From NCBI RefSeq assembly GCF_021390545.1, contig NZ_JAJUWR010000013.1, positions 114,102 through 178,101 on the forward strand: DNA of 64,000 nt, given 5' to 3'. Source of the stretch: Algoriphagus sp. AGSA1 (lineage in GTDB: Bacteria; Bacteroidota; Bacteroidia; Cytophagales; Cyclobacteriaceae). The notes beneath the pieces were generated by a model, which saw only the letters and a list, made by a program, of their open reading frames with translations, was not told the origin of the DNA and did no database searches. The position numbers and the translations under genes are program-made. Each line of letters opens with the position of its first letter. Position 1 is the first letter of the stretch. Of this stretch, positions 1 through 9,486 are shown piece after piece.

Positions 1-1126
1 TGTGGACCCACTCCAGATCCACCAGATTTAGGCCTGTTACCTGACCTTCTCCGTTCACTACAAACTCTTTAGTGAGGACGGAAAAGACCCTTTCAGCTCC
101 CTCTTCATGAGAACTTGAAGTTCTCAAGGTCATAGGCCATTCCGGCCACGGATTGAGGGTAGTTCTTTGCTTAGGGGGTTTTGGAAGAAGCTCCAGCTGG
201 GTGATAGACGCAGCGCCATGTCTGTTGGAAGTACCAATACAGTCACTTCCAGTATCACCACCACCGATGACTACCACATGCTTGCCCTTCGCGGAGATTG
301 GATTTTCTGCGATTTCTCCCGAGACTACCTTGTTCTGCTGACCCAAGAACTCCATCGCAAAATGTACCCCTTTGGCATCAGAACCCTTGATGTTGAGTCC
401 TCTAGGTTGTCCAGCCCCGGTAGCCAGCACTACTGCGTTGAAATTTTTGAGGATATTTTCGGCTTTGATATTGAACCCAACCTCCGTGTCGCAGGAGAAA
501 ATCACTCCTTCCTGCTTCATAAACTCGATGCGGCGATCGATTACCCATTTTTCGAGCTTGAAATCAGGGATACCAAATCGGAGTAAGCCTCCGGGCTTAG
601 AATCCTTCTCGAAGATAGTTACCTCGTGTCCAGCTTGGTTTAGTTGATCCGCAGCGGCAAGACCTGCCGGGCCGGAACCAATCACTGCAACTGACTTGCC
701 AGTTCGCTTTTTAGGTGGATTTGCCTTGATCAAGCCTAACTCATAGGCTTTTTCCGCTATGTTTTTCTCGATCAACTCGATAGCTACCGGATCCTTATTG
801 ATGCCCAGTACGCAGCTTGCCTCACATGGGGCAGGGCAGATCCTACCCGTGAATTCCGGGAAGTTGTTAGTGCTTCTTAAGATGTTAATTGCCTGCTCCC
901 ATTCATTGTTGTACACCGCATCGTTAAAATCCGGAATAACATTGCCCAAGGGACAGCCGCTGTGGCAAAACGGAATGCCACAATCCATGCATCTAGCTGC
1001 CTGATTATTTAATTTCTCGCCTGAAAACGGCTCATATATTTCCTTGTAGTCACCTATTCTAGCTTTCGCGTCACGGGTAACAGGGGTTTCTCTTTTGAAT
1101 TGTATAAATCCTTCTTTTGCTCCCAT
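1..1126 (-). CDS. gltD: Glutamate synthase small subunit (partial, C-terminus outside the window)
   Basis: NADPH-dependent small subunit of glutamate synthase; it passes electrons from NADPH through FAD and Fe-S clusters to GltB, which makes glutamate from 2-oxoglutarate and glutamine. About 375 N-terminal residues are visible and the frame runs off the left edge. Cysteine-rich Fe-S motifs lie near residues 46-58 (CMDCGIPFCHSGC) and 97-105 (CPAPCEASC). A first dinucleotide-binding motif, VAVIGSGPAGLAAA, starts near residue 146, and a second, HVVVIGGGDTGSDC, follows further on. The ATG lies one base after the gltB stop codon, so the two are surely one operon with coupled translation. The assignment is firm; only the C-terminal end is missing. 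Confidence 0.96.
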   Translation of the reverse strand, partial: MGAKEGFIQFKRETPVTRDAKARIGDYKEIYEPFSGEKLNNQAARCMDCGIPFCHSGCPLGNVIPDFNDAVYNNEWEQAINILRSTNNFPEFTGRICPAPCEASCVLGINKDPVAIELIEKNIAEKAYELGLIKANPPKKRTGKSVAVIGSGPAGLAAADQLNQAGHEVTIFEKDSKPGGLLRFGIPDFKLEKWVIDRRIEFMKQEGVIFSCDTEVGFNIKAENILKNFNAVVLATGAGQPRGLNIKGSDAKGVHFAMEFLGQQNKVVSGEIAENPISAKGKHVVVIGGGDTGSDCIGTSNRHGAASITQLELLPKPPKQRTTLNPWPEWPMTLRTSSSHEEGAERVFSVLTKEFVVNGEGQVTGLNLVDLEWVH

Positions 1127-1127
1127 T

Positions 1128-4100
1128 TTACGCCAATGATTTTGATTGTTCTACTGCTCTTTTCAATAATACTGCCTTGTAATCCCGAGGAATTACCTTG
1201 ATGAATTTGTCCTTGGATTTGTCCCAATCTTCAAGGAATTTCGCTCCCAAAGCTGACCTGGTCAGCTTCACATGTCTCTTCAGGAATGTTTTGATGGTGG
1301 TGAAATCCTCTTCTTCCAGGATATCTATATCTACCAATTCCGGATTGATTTCCGTGATATACTCTTTAAGTATGTAGGCTATACCACCACTCATTCCGGC
1401 AGCAAAGTTTCTTCCTATCTCTCCTAAATTAACAACGAGTCCACCGGTCATATATTCACATCCGTGATCGCCGATTCCTTCTACTACAGCCTGTACCCCG
1501 GAATTTCTTACACAGAATCGCTCGCCTCCTTTACCGTTGATGTATGCTTCACCGGAAGTGGCACCATAAAAGGCTACGTTGCCGATGATGATGTTCTCCT
1601 CGGGGACAAATTTGGCGTTCCTGCTAGGATAAATGACAAGTTTACCGCCTGAAAGACCTTTCCCGAAATAATCATTGGCCTCTCCTTCAAGTTCGAAGTT
1701 TACTCCTTTGGTAAGGAATCCTCCGAAAGTCTGTCCAGCGGAGCCGGTAAATTTGAAATTAATCGTGTCCTCCGGCAATCCCGGGCTGCCGTATATTTTC
1801 GATATCTCATTGGAGAGCATCGCACCTACAGATCTGTCCGTATTCTTGATCTGGAAGCTTCCTGATGATGACATAGCTTGCTCAAGTGAGGGATGAGCTG
1901 CTTTGATCAACTGACGATCCAAAACTCTCTTCAGCTCAAAATCCTGATCGATTTGCTTATGGATACCTACATGATCCGGAACTTCTACTTTGTGGAAAAT
2001 AGGACTCAAATCCACTTTGTCCCACTTCCAATGGTTGAGGTGACCCGTGGACTGAAGCACATTGCTCTGCCCTACCATTTCATCCACCGTGCGGAATCCT
2101 AGGGATGCCATGATCTCTCTCAGGTCTTTCACAAGGAATTGGAAGTAGTTGACTACATGGTCAGGATCACCTGTAAATAGTTTTCTCAAATCCGGATGTT
2201 GGGTGGCGATACCTACCGGACATGTATTTAGATGGCATTTTCTCATCATAATACACCCTTCCACTACCAATGCAGCTGTGGAGATTCCCCATTCTTCCGC
2301 TCCCAAAAGAGTGGCAATGGCAAGATCTCGACCTGTTCTAAGCTGACCATCTGTTTGAAGAACCACTCGGCTACGCAGGTTGTTTTTCACCAAGGTCTGG
2401 TGGGCCTCAGAAAGGCCAAGTTCCCAAGGTAAGCCTGCATGACGGATAGAACTCAGTGGAGATGCTCCGGTTCCACCATCAGCTCCGGAGATCAGGATTA
2501 CGTCAGCCATGGCTTTTGCCACGCCAGCCGCCACTGTTCCCACTCCCGCTTGAGATACAAGCTTAACGTTGATTCTTGCTTTTCTGTTGGCATTTTTCAG
2601 ATCAAAGATCAGCTGGGCCAGATCCTCGATTGAATAAATGTCATGGTGTGGAGGTGGAGATATCAGTCCGACCCCTGGTGTGGAATGGCGTACTCTACCG
2701 ATCCAGTCATCCACTTTATGTCCTGGAAGCTGCCCACCTTCACCAGGCTTGGCTCCCTGTGCCATTTTTATCTGAAGTTCGGCGGCATTTGCCAGGTAAT
2801 TACTGGTAACTCCAAAACGTCCGGAGGCTACCTGTTTGATCGCCGAACGCTCCCAGTCACCATTTTCTTTTTTGGCAAACCGGATCTCGTCTTCTCCTCC
2901 TTCTCCTGAATTGCTCTTGGCTCCGATTCTGTTCATGGCTATCGCCAAAGTAGAATGGGCTTCGTGAGAAATAGACCCGAAAGACATGGCTCCGGTAGCA
3001 AATCTCCGCATAATAGAAGAAGCAGGTTCTACCTCATCTATAGGCACGGAGATACGTTTTTTGAACTCAAACAATCCTCTCAATGTCAAGGCGTCCTTAC
3101 TTTGCTCATTGATTTTGGATGCAAATTTCTTGTACAACCCGTAATCATTCAGTCTTGTGGATTTCTGAAGTAGGTGGATTGATTCAGGGTTGAACAGGTG
3201 CTTTTCACCTCTCCGCTTCCACTGATACACGCCGCCTTGTTCCAGCACAGGTAATTCCGTCTGGTAAGCCGCACGGTGACGGATCAAAACTTCCTCTGCC
3301 AGCTCATCGAAGGATATACCACTAATTCGGGATATCGTGCCTTTGAAACATCTATCGATCACTTCCGGCCCAAGTCCAATGGCTTCGAATATCTGCGCAC
3401 TTTGGTAAGACTGCAGCGTACTGATTCCCATTTTGGATAGAACTTTCAGTAGCCCTTTGCCTATTGCTTCCTGATAGTTTGAAAACAGCTTCTTTTGGCT
3501 TTTGACAGCTGAGAGTTCTCCCTTCTCATACATTGACAAAAGAGATTCCAATGCCATGTATGGATTTATCGCTGAAGCACCATAGCCTATGGCTGTGGCA
3601 AAATGATGTGTTTCGCGGATATCTCCAGACTCAAGTACCAAGCCGGCACTGGTTCTTATTTTCTTTTTGACCAGGTGATGGTGTACGGCGCCTATCGCCA
3701 GCAGAGATGGGATAGGGGCATATTCCTCAGTGCTGTTGCGATCGGACAGTATAATTATATTTTTGCCTTGTCCGATAGCTTTTTCCGCTTCCTCACACAG
3801 CTTATCCAGTGCTTCCAACAGTCTGCCGGGCTTGTGATCTGCAAGGAAAAGGCTTCGGAGGGTGGCACATCTGTAGCCCTGCCCTTCCATGTTTTTAATC
3901 TTTTCCAGGTCTTCATTCAGCAGCACAGGCTGCGAAATGTGGATCTGGCGGGTATGCTTGGGACTTTCTTCCAGAATATTTTGCCCCACGCCTAAGCGGG
4001 TGAACAGTGACATCACCAACCGTTCGCGGATTGGGTCAATAGGAGGATTACTAACTTGGGCGAACAACTGCTTGAAGTAATTGGAGATATGCTGGCTTTC

Positions 4101-5618
4101 TTTGGAAAGGACGGCCAGAGGGGTATCCGCTCCCATGGATCCGATTGCCTCGTATGCAGTATCACCCATTGGGCTTAATACCACTTTGAGTTCCTCGGAG
4201 GTATAGCCAAATATTGTTTGCTGCTTTTTAATATTCTCGGTAGAGTAGGGATTGCTCAGCACTTTTGGCTCATCCTCCAGACGGAGTTTGATCCGCTGAT
4301 CAGCTACCCACTGTTCGTAAGGCTGTTTTCTGCAGATTTCACCTTTTACCTCCTCGTCGAATACAACTCTTCCTTTTTCCAAATCTGCCCATATCATCCT
4401 GCCTGGGCTGATTCTGCCTTTCTCGGTGATGGTAGCTTCGCGGATAGGCAGTGCCCCTGCCTCAGAGGAAAGAATAAGCCGGTTGTCCTTAGTGATAAAG
4501 TATCTCAATGGGCGAAGGCCGTTCCTATCCAATGTGGCTCCTACAGATTTGCCATCAGTAAACAGCAAAGCTGCCGGGCCGTCCCAAGGCTCTACCAAGG
4601 ATGCATGGAATTTGTAGAATGATTTTCTATCCCTATCCATCACCTCATTGTCCTGCCAGGCCTCAGGAACCAGCATCATCATCGCATGCGGAAGTGATCT
4701 TCCGCTCAATGTCAACAGCTCTACCATTGCATCAAGATTCGCTGAATCTGATTTTTGCTTATCTGTGATCGGCATTAATCGGGAAAGTTCCTCATCTGTG
4801 AAATACTTGGACTTCATGAGGTTTTCCTTGGATTTCATCTTGTTGAGATTTCCCTTTATGGTGTTGATTTCGCCATTGTGGGACAAGAACCTGAAAGGCT
4901 GTGCCAGTCTCCAGTTTGGAAACGTATTGGTAGAGAATCGCGAGTGTACTATCGCAAAAGCAGATCCTATCCTCGGGTTCTGTAGGTCTTTATAAAAGGC
5001 CAGAACCTGATCAGTCCGCAGCTGTCCCTTATAAATAAGTGTCTGACTACTCAAACTCGCGAAGTAAAAGGACTGGTTCACTCCCGGGATCTTTGAATTG
5101 ATCTCCGAGGTAGAATAGTTTCTCAGTACATATAGCTTCCGCTCCAGTTCAATTCCCGTCAGTCCTTTTTTATGTCTTACAAATAGCTGCTCAATATTGG
5201 GCATCACCTCTAGGGCCCCAGAGCCGGGCACGGTTTCATCCACCGGCACAGACCTATAGCCTATCAGTTCAAAATCCAGTTCTTCAATCAGTTGATTGAG
5301 AAGTTCTTTGGACTTGTGAAAGAGCTGCTTGTTTTTTGGGAAAAAGGTCATACCCACACCATAAGACCCTGCTTCTGGCAAATTGACCTCAGTACGCGCA
5401 GTAATATCCTTTAGAAACTGGTGGGGTACCTGTATTAATATACCCGCACCATCACCTGTTTTAGGATCAGATCCACGACCGCCACGGTGCTCCATATTGC
5501 TAAGCATATATAAGGCATCGCTAATCGTCTCATGTGAGGGTTCAGCGCTCAAATCGACAACCGCACCTATACCGCAGGAGTCATGCTCAAACTCCGATCG
5601 ATACAAACCTTCTTGCAT
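1128..5618 (-). CDS. gltB: Glutamate synthase large subunit
   Basis: Large subunit of glutamate synthase, carrying out glutamine hydrolysis and reductive transfer of the amide to 2-oxoglutarate. I chose the start that gives MQEGLYRSEFEHDSCGIG; an in-frame ATG 33 bases upstream would add 11 residues. The class-II amidotransferase nucleophile is the Cys of the DSCGIG motif, 14 residues after the Met removed with a short propeptide. An FMN-binding synthase domain follows (RRFATGAMSFGSISHEAH, about two thirds along), then the 3Fe-4S cysteines in CIMMRKCHLNTC, then the GXGXG beta-helix domain at the C-terminus. At about 1,496 residues it is full length for the family. First gene of the gltBD operon. 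Confidence 0.97.
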   Translation of the reverse strand: MQEGLYRSEFEHDSCGIGAVVDLSAEPSHETISDALYMLSNMEHRGGRGSDPKTGDGAGILIQVPHQFLKDITARTEVNLPEAGSYGVGMTFFPKNKQLFHKSKELLNQLIEELDFELIGYRSVPVDETVPGSGALEVMPNIEQLFVRHKKGLTGIELERKLYVLRNYSTSEINSKIPGVNQSFYFASLSSQTLIYKGQLRTDQVLAFYKDLQNPRIGSAFAIVHSRFSTNTFPNWRLAQPFRFLSHNGEINTIKGNLNKMKSKENLMKSKYFTDEELSRLMPITDKQKSDSANLDAMVELLTLSGRSLPHAMMMLVPEAWQDNEVMDRDRKSFYKFHASLVEPWDGPAALLFTDGKSVGATLDRNGLRPLRYFITKDNRLILSSEAGALPIREATITEKGRISPGRMIWADLEKGRVVFDEEVKGEICRKQPYEQWVADQRIKLRLEDEPKVLSNPYSTENIKKQQTIFGYTSEELKVVLSPMGDTAYEAIGSMGADTPLAVLSKESQHISNYFKQLFAQVSNPPIDPIRERLVMSLFTRLGVGQNILEESPKHTRQIHISQPVLLNEDLEKIKNMEGQGYRCATLRSLFLADHKPGRLLEALDKLCEEAEKAIGQGKNIIILSDRNSTEEYAPIPSLLAIGAVHHHLVKKKIRTSAGLVLESGDIRETHHFATAIGYGASAINPYMALESLLSMYEKGELSAVKSQKKLFSNYQEAIGKGLLKVLSKMGISTLQSYQSAQIFEAIGLGPEVIDRCFKGTISRISGISFDELAEEVLIRHRAAYQTELPVLEQGGVYQWKRRGEKHLFNPESIHLLQKSTRLNDYGLYKKFASKINEQSKDALTLRGLFEFKKRISVPIDEVEPASSIMRRFATGAMSFGSISHEAHSTLAIAMNRIGAKSNSGEGGEDEIRFAKKENGDWERSAIKQVASGRFGVTSNYLANAAELQIKMAQGAKPGEGGQLPGHKVDDWIGRVRHSTPGVGLISPPPHHDIYSIEDLAQLIFDLKNANRKARINVKLVSQAGVGTVAAGVAKAMADVILISGADGGTGASPLSSIRHAGLPWELGLSEAHQTLVKNNLRSRVVLQTDGQLRTGRDLAIATLLGAEEWGISTAALVVEGCIMMRKCHLNTCPVGIATQHPDLRKLFTGDPDHVVNYFQFLVKDLREIMASLGFRTVDEMVGQSNVLQSTGHLNHWKWDKVDLSPIFHKVEVPDHVGIHKQIDQDFELKRVLDRQLIKAAHPSLEQAMSSSGSFQIKNTDRSVGAMLSNEISKIYGSPGLPEDTINFKFTGSAGQTFGGFLTKGVNFELEGEANDYFGKGLSGGKLVIYPSRNAKFVPEENIIIGNVAFYGATSGEAYINGKGGERFCVRNSGVQAVVEGIGDHGCEYMTGGLVVNLGEIGRNFAAGMSGGIAYILKEYITEINPELVDIDILEEEDFTTIKTFLKRHVKLTRSALGAKFLEDWDKSKDKFIKVIPRDYKAVLLKRAVEQSKSLA

Positions 5619-6012
5619 TTTTATAGAATTTATTAGGTTCAAAATTTCCAAAAATTACAGAAAAAAATTGTCCTATTAAAATTACGGCAATAAAACGGCC
5701 ACTTTAGTGCCTTATTTTTTATGGATTTTCACTTTTTTGATTTTTTGATAATTGACTTTTGTGTATGAAAAATTAAATAAGCAAATAAAAAATATAGTAC
5801 TATTAGAAGAAATAGGGTGCTTTTTGATTCAATTCGGGGAAAAAAAATGCAGAAAATGGAGATTTAAGTTTAAGGATAATTTTTTTGAAAAAAATAAAAT
5901 TATTTCTTGGAAATTTTGACAGTTGCTGGACTGAATGGTTCTCTGGGACTTTATGATGAAAATTATATTTCGGGAAATCTAAATTTTAAAGAATATTATA
6001 AGGGTCTGTTTT
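5619..6012. other. AT-rich intergenic region between gldE and gltB
   Basis: About 390 bases with no credible ORF, very rich in A and T runs. It must hold the gltBD promoter (minus strand) and the end of the gldE transcript. I could not find a clear TAnnTTTG -7 element for gltB or a hairpin terminator for gldE. In several Bacteroidota gldD follows gldE at this position; nothing like gldD is present. Confidence 0.6.
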
Positions 6013-7362
6013 TCAGTCAGTATGGGGACCGATGCTGTCCTTGTCCCCAGAGAGAATATGAACTTTCACTTTTTTGATTTTACGGGCATCTACCGCCAAA
6101 ATTGTAAATTCAAAATCTTCAAATTTGATTTTAGAGCCGTTTTTCGGCAATTTGGAATTGAGTTCCAACAGCAATCCTCCCAGAGATTCGCTCTCTCCCT
6201 TGACATCCTCAAATAGCTGGGAGTCCAGATCCAGTTTTTTACAGAAGTCATTCAATGAGACCTTGCCCTCAAAAATAAAAGTGGAAGGATCCAGCTCCTG
6301 GAAGAAAATGTCGTCGTGATCATCAAACTCATCATTGATTTCTCCTATGATCTCCTCTATTAGATCCTCTAAAGTGACCAGACCGGATGTGCCTCCGTAT
6401 TCATCCACCACGATGGCCATATGGACGCGTTTTAACTGAAAATCCTTCAAGAGGGTATCTACTTTTTTATTTTCAGGGACAAAGAAGCTTTTTCTGATGA
6501 GTTCATTCCATTTGAAATCCTCATCTCGTTCAATATACGGAAGCAGGTCTTTGATGTAAAGAATTCCCTGTATCTTGTCTATGGTCTCTTCGTACACGGG
6601 TATCCGGGAATAGCCGCTTTTGTTGATTTTGTCCATGAGTTCATGAAAATCCATGTCAATATCCACTGCCGTGATGTCCATTCGACTCTGCATCACTTGT
6701 TTTACTGTAAGTGTCCCGAAGTTTACTATCCCTCGCAGAATCTCCCGCTCTTCATTGGGAGCATCTTCCGTAGTCAATTCCAGAGCTTGGTTCAACTCAT
6801 TTACGGAAATCGAATATCCCTTCTTTTCTATCCGCTTCTCTAAAACATTGCTAAAAGCCATCAAAAACATAGAGAACGGTCTCAGTATAGTGGAAAAAAA
6901 ACTGATGCTGGGAGCCATGATCAGACTGAACTGTACTTTGGCTTTGTTGGCATAGACTTTTGGGACAATCTCGCCGAAAAACACAATGGCAAAAGTCACG
7001 CCTATTGTCTGCACCAGAATAATGATGATTCCCGTGGCGTTTTTTCCAAAAATGGACCAGGCCACAAAGGTTGTAAGCGTGACAATCCCTATATTGATCA
7101 GATTGTTGAGGATCAGGATGGTGGAAAGCAGGTTTTTTGGAGCTTCTACAAGACTGATTACTTTTTTGCCTCTTGGAGTATTCTCTTCTTCGATATTTCC
7201 CAGATCTTCATTGGTAAGGGAAAAAAAAGCTACCTCTGAACCGGAAATCAGGGCAGAGCTGATTAAAAGCAATATAAAAAGCAACCCATTTATAATCAGA
7301 TAACTTATCGAGGGAAAGTTAATCTGGGCGAGTAAATGGTAACTCGGATAGGGATCGTCCAT
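6013..7362 (-). CDS. gldE: Gliding-associated CNNM/CorC-type membrane protein GldE
   Basis: Inner-membrane protein of the CNNM/HlyC-CorC family, 449 residues. The N-terminal half has hydrophobic segments near residues 18-40, 75-100, 125-145 and 150-175 (CNNM transmembrane domain). Two CBS domains follow (about 220-275 and 288-345, the second with [19 protein letters not shown]), then a C-terminal CorC_HlyC transporter-associated domain (about 355-440). The order mutY-ssb-gldE on one strand is the arrangement known from Bacteroidota, where GldE supports gliding or secretion functions; that role is inferred from family and context. A plain hemolysin-C or magnesium-efflux label would be the alternative. 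The gap to ssb is about 70 bases. Confidence 0.85.
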   Translation of the reverse strand: MDDPYPSYHLLAQINFPSISYLIINGLLFILLLISSALISGSEVAFFSLTNEDLGNIEEENTPRGKKVISLVEAPKNLLSTILILNNLINIGIVTLTTFVAWSIFGKNATGIIIILVQTIGVTFAIVFFGEIVPKVYANKAKVQFSLIMAPSISFFSTILRPFSMFLMAFSNVLEKRIEKKGYSISVNELNQALELTTEDAPNEEREILRGIVNFGTLTVKQVMQSRMDITAVDIDMDFHELMDKINKSGYSRIPVYEETIDKIQGILYIKDLLPYIERDEDFKWNELIRKSFFVPENKKVDTLLKDFQLKRVHMAIVVDEYGGTSGLVTLEDLIEEIIGEINDEFDDHDDIFFQELDPSTFIFEGKVSLNDFCKKLDLDSQLFEDVKGESESLGGLLLELNSKLPKNGSKIKFEDFEFTILAVDARKIKKVKVHILSGDKDSIGPHTD

Positions 7363-7432
7363 GAATTAAACCGCAATGGTTACTGCAAAATTAAAACATT
7401 CCCCTGAAAATAGCTTCCAAGGGAATAGATTA

Positions 7433-7894
7433 TTAAAATGGCAAATCATCATCTTCTGTATCTGATACCATTTCCTGGGTCTTTGGTGCGGAAGTAGGCG
7501 CGGCCGAGGCAGGTTTTTGCTGAGTGGATTGCTGTGGGGAATTCTGCCCTCCCGCACCATCAGGTCTGCTTCCCAGCATGGTGAAGCTTAGAACCCTGAT
7601 CTTGGTCCGGTAGCGGTTTTGACCTTGCTCGTCCTGCCAGCTATCGGTTTTAATTTTTCCTTCCACATAGATCTGGCTGCCTTTCTTGAGGTATTGCTCG
7701 GCTATTTTAGCCTGCGCTCCCCACATCTCCAGATCATGCCATTCTGTCTGTTCTACGCGTTCACCGTTTCTGTTTTTATAAGCTTCGGTAGTGGCAAGCC
7801 TAAGGTTTGCTACCGTATTGTCACCTTCCAGATACTTTACTTCCGGGTCTGCTCCCAGATTGCCTACTAGAATTACTTTATTTACTCCTGCCAT
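7433..7894 (-). CDS. ssb: Single-stranded DNA-binding protein
   Basis: Binds single-stranded DNA during replication, repair and recombination. The N-terminal OB fold (residues 1-110) starts MAGVNKVILVGNLGADPEVK. A Pro/Gln/Ala-rich flexible tail follows and ends in the acidic tip DTEDDDLPF, the docking peptide for partner proteins. The length of 153 residues is typical. It lies between mutY and gldE on the same strand with short gaps (46 and 70 bases), so the three are probably co-transcribed. Confidence 0.97.
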   Translation of the reverse strand: MAGVNKVILVGNLGADPEVKYLEGDNTVANLRLATTEAYKNRNGERVEQTEWHDLEMWGAQAKIAEQYLKKGSQIYVEGKIKTDSWQDEQGQNRYRTKIRVLSFTMLGSRPDGAGGQNSPQQSTQQKPASAAPTSAPKTQEMVSDTEDDDLPF

Positions 7895-7940
7895 AATTAA
7901 TTTAAGTTAAAGGTGTAAAAGTCTCACAACTTGAAGTTAC

Positions 7941-9014
7941 TCAAATCCCCTGATCGTTCAAAAAGTTCACGATTAACTTTGGCTTGGCCAGATATTCAAT
8001 TCTTTCTTCTTCAACCAGCAAAAAGCCTTGGTTTTGACACCAGTTTTCCAGTTTTTCCAAATTCTCCTCTGCGATTTCCAGTTCTGAGAATACGGCATTT
8101 AATCGCTGATGTGACAAAATATGTTTGTATTTTTTAGGAAATAATTTGGCTTCCTTCTCCGTTTTCAAAGGGATGTCCATTGGCAAAGATTGTGTTTCCT
8201 GGCTGGACTCCACTTGGGGGAAGTCGTGGAGGCCTTCCCAGATATCACCTGAAGTCCGTTTTTTCCACACCCAGCTACTTCCACACTTAATCACATAATA
8301 GTGGAAATGCCGCTCTTTGATTTTCACTTTATTGATTTTCACCGGCAAATCCGACACCATATTATATAGGTGTGCAAAACAGGAGCCCTTCAATGGACAA
8401 GTGGGGCAGCCCGGGTTTTTGGGAGTACATTGGCGGGCACCAAAGTCCATCATGGCCTGATTGAATTCTCCAGGCTCTTCCTGCGGGATGATCTGGTTGG
8501 CCAGGAATTCAAATTCTTTTTTTGCCTTTGAACTGGCGATGTCTGTCTCTATACCGAAGTACCGGGCCAAAACCCGGAACACATTGCCATCCACTACGGC
8601 TTTTACCTCCCCATAAGCAAAACTAGCGATAGCAGAGGCGGTATAGCTGCCTACCCCTTTTAGCTTGATAAGGCCGTCGTAGGTAGTCGGGAACTCCCCT
8701 CCCATTTCAAACCAGATGCTTTTGGCACAGGCATGGAGATTTCTGGCCCGGCTATAATATCCCAGTCCCTGCCATAGCCGGAGCACTTCTTCTTCTGGGG
8801 CGAGGGCAAGATCCCTCACTGTGGGATAGGTTTCTATAAAAGCATAATAATAAGGTAGCCCCTGGGCAACCCGTGTCTGCTGAAGAATGATCTCAGAGAG
8901 CCAAATTTTGTATGGATCATTTGTGCCTCGCCATGGTAATTCCCTCGGATTATCTTTGTACCACGTTAGTATTTGATATGAAAAAGACTGATATTCAGTA
9001 GTTTTATAATTCAT
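7941..9014 (-). CDS. mutY: A/G-specific adenine DNA glycosylase
   Basis: Removes adenine mispaired with 8-oxoguanine. The catalytic acid is Glu41 (WLSEIILQQTRV). A helix-hairpin-helix lies near 116-124 (LKGVGSYTA) and the conserved Asp142 is in VVDGNVFRVL. The 4Fe-4S cluster cysteines are C196, C203, C206 and C212 with the canonical C-x6-C-x2-C-x5-C spacing. The C-terminal 120 residues form the NUDIX-like domain that recognises 8-oxoG. It is 357 residues, full length, and first in the mutY-ssb-gldE group, divergent from the HU gene. Confidence 0.97.
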   Translation of the reverse strand: MNYKTTEYQSFSYQILTWYKDNPRELPWRGTNDPYKIWLSEIILQQTRVAQGLPYYYAFIETYPTVRDLALAPEEEVLRLWQGLGYYSRARNLHACAKSIWFEMGGEFPTTYDGLIKLKGVGSYTASAIASFAYGEVKAVVDGNVFRVLARYFGIETDIASSKAKKEFEFLANQIIPQEEPGEFNQAMMDFGARQCTPKNPGCPTCPLKGSCFAHLYNMVSDLPVKINKVKIKERHFHYYVIKCGSSWVWKKRTSGDIWEGLHDFPQVESSQETQSLPMDIPLKTEKEAKLFPKKYKHILSHQRLNAVFSELEIAEENLEKLENWCQNQGFLLVEEERIEYLAKPKLIVNFLNDQGI

Positions 9015-9058
9015 TGTCGCTTGTTAACCATTATACAAATCAAGCTAATTTTTACGAA

Positions 9059-9093
9059 TTTGTTTTTTAATTGCAATGGTTCTCGTACATTTG
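9059..9093 (+). promoter_or_regulatory. Predicted Bacteroidota-type promoter of the HU gene
   Basis: A TTTG at 9059-9062 and TACATTTG at 9086-9093, 23 bases apart, match the Bacteroidota primary-sigma pattern (TTTG / TAnnTTTG). The start codon is at 9160, so the leader would be roughly 60 bases. The spacer is at the long end of the usual range. Confidence 0.55.
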
Positions 9094-9159
9094 CAGTCCC
9101 AAAAACACTTGGTTAATAGGTTGTTAAGCTTATTTCGTAATTTCTAAATTAATATTACA

Positions 9160-9468
9160 GTGACTAAAGCAGAAGTAATCGCTAAGATTTCGGACAAGAC
9201 AGGTATCCAGAAGGATGATGTAACACAAGCCATTGAGGCGTTCTTCAAAGTGGTGAAGGATTCAATGTCCGAGGGAGACAATATCTACGTGAGAGGATTT
9301 GGTAGCTTCATCAATAAGAAGAGGGCTAAAAAAATCGCACGTAATATCTCCAAAAACACGGCTATTGTGATCGATGAACATTATATTCCGGCGTTCAAGC
9401 CGTCTAAAGTGTTTGTAGAAAAGATCAAAAACAGCAAGAAAATCAAGGAACTGGCTCCCCAGGACTAA
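9160..9468 (+). CDS. HU family DNA-binding protein
   Basis: Small nucleoid protein of the HU/IHF family, 102 residues. The N-terminal helices (TKAEVIAKISDKTGIQKDDV) and the DNA-binding beta arm region around residues 45-80 (VRGFGSFINKKRAKK, then EHYIPAFKPSK) are recognisable. The arm lacks the classic GRNPxTG text and reads ARNISKNT, a form common in Bacteroidota. The start is GTG at 9160, directly before the conserved TKAEV. It heads a plus-strand group with a TPR protein, a tiny basic protein and RNase E/G. Confidence 0.93.
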   Translation: MTKAEVIAKISDKTGIQKDDVTQAIEAFFKVVKDSMSEGDNIYVRGFGSFINKKRAKKIARNISKNTAIVIDEHYIPAFKPSKVFVEKIKNSKKIKELAPQD

Positions 9469-9483
9469 TCCTGGAGAGTTTTT
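9455..9483 (+). terminator. Hairpin with T-run at the end of the HU gene
   Basis: CTC-C-CCAGGA, loop CTAA, TCCTGG-A-GAG, then TTTTT. The stem has nine pairs with one internal mismatch. It overlaps the last HU codons and ends three bases before the start of the TPR gene, so it may act as an intra-operon attenuator that lowers expression of the following genes relative to HU. Confidence 0.7.
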
Positions 9484-9486
9484 GAC

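Noticed and set aside
1464..4995. Several plus-strand ORFs over the gltB gene
   Set aside because: They are shadows of a full-length gltB on the minus strand and have no family resemblance, signals or spacing of their own.
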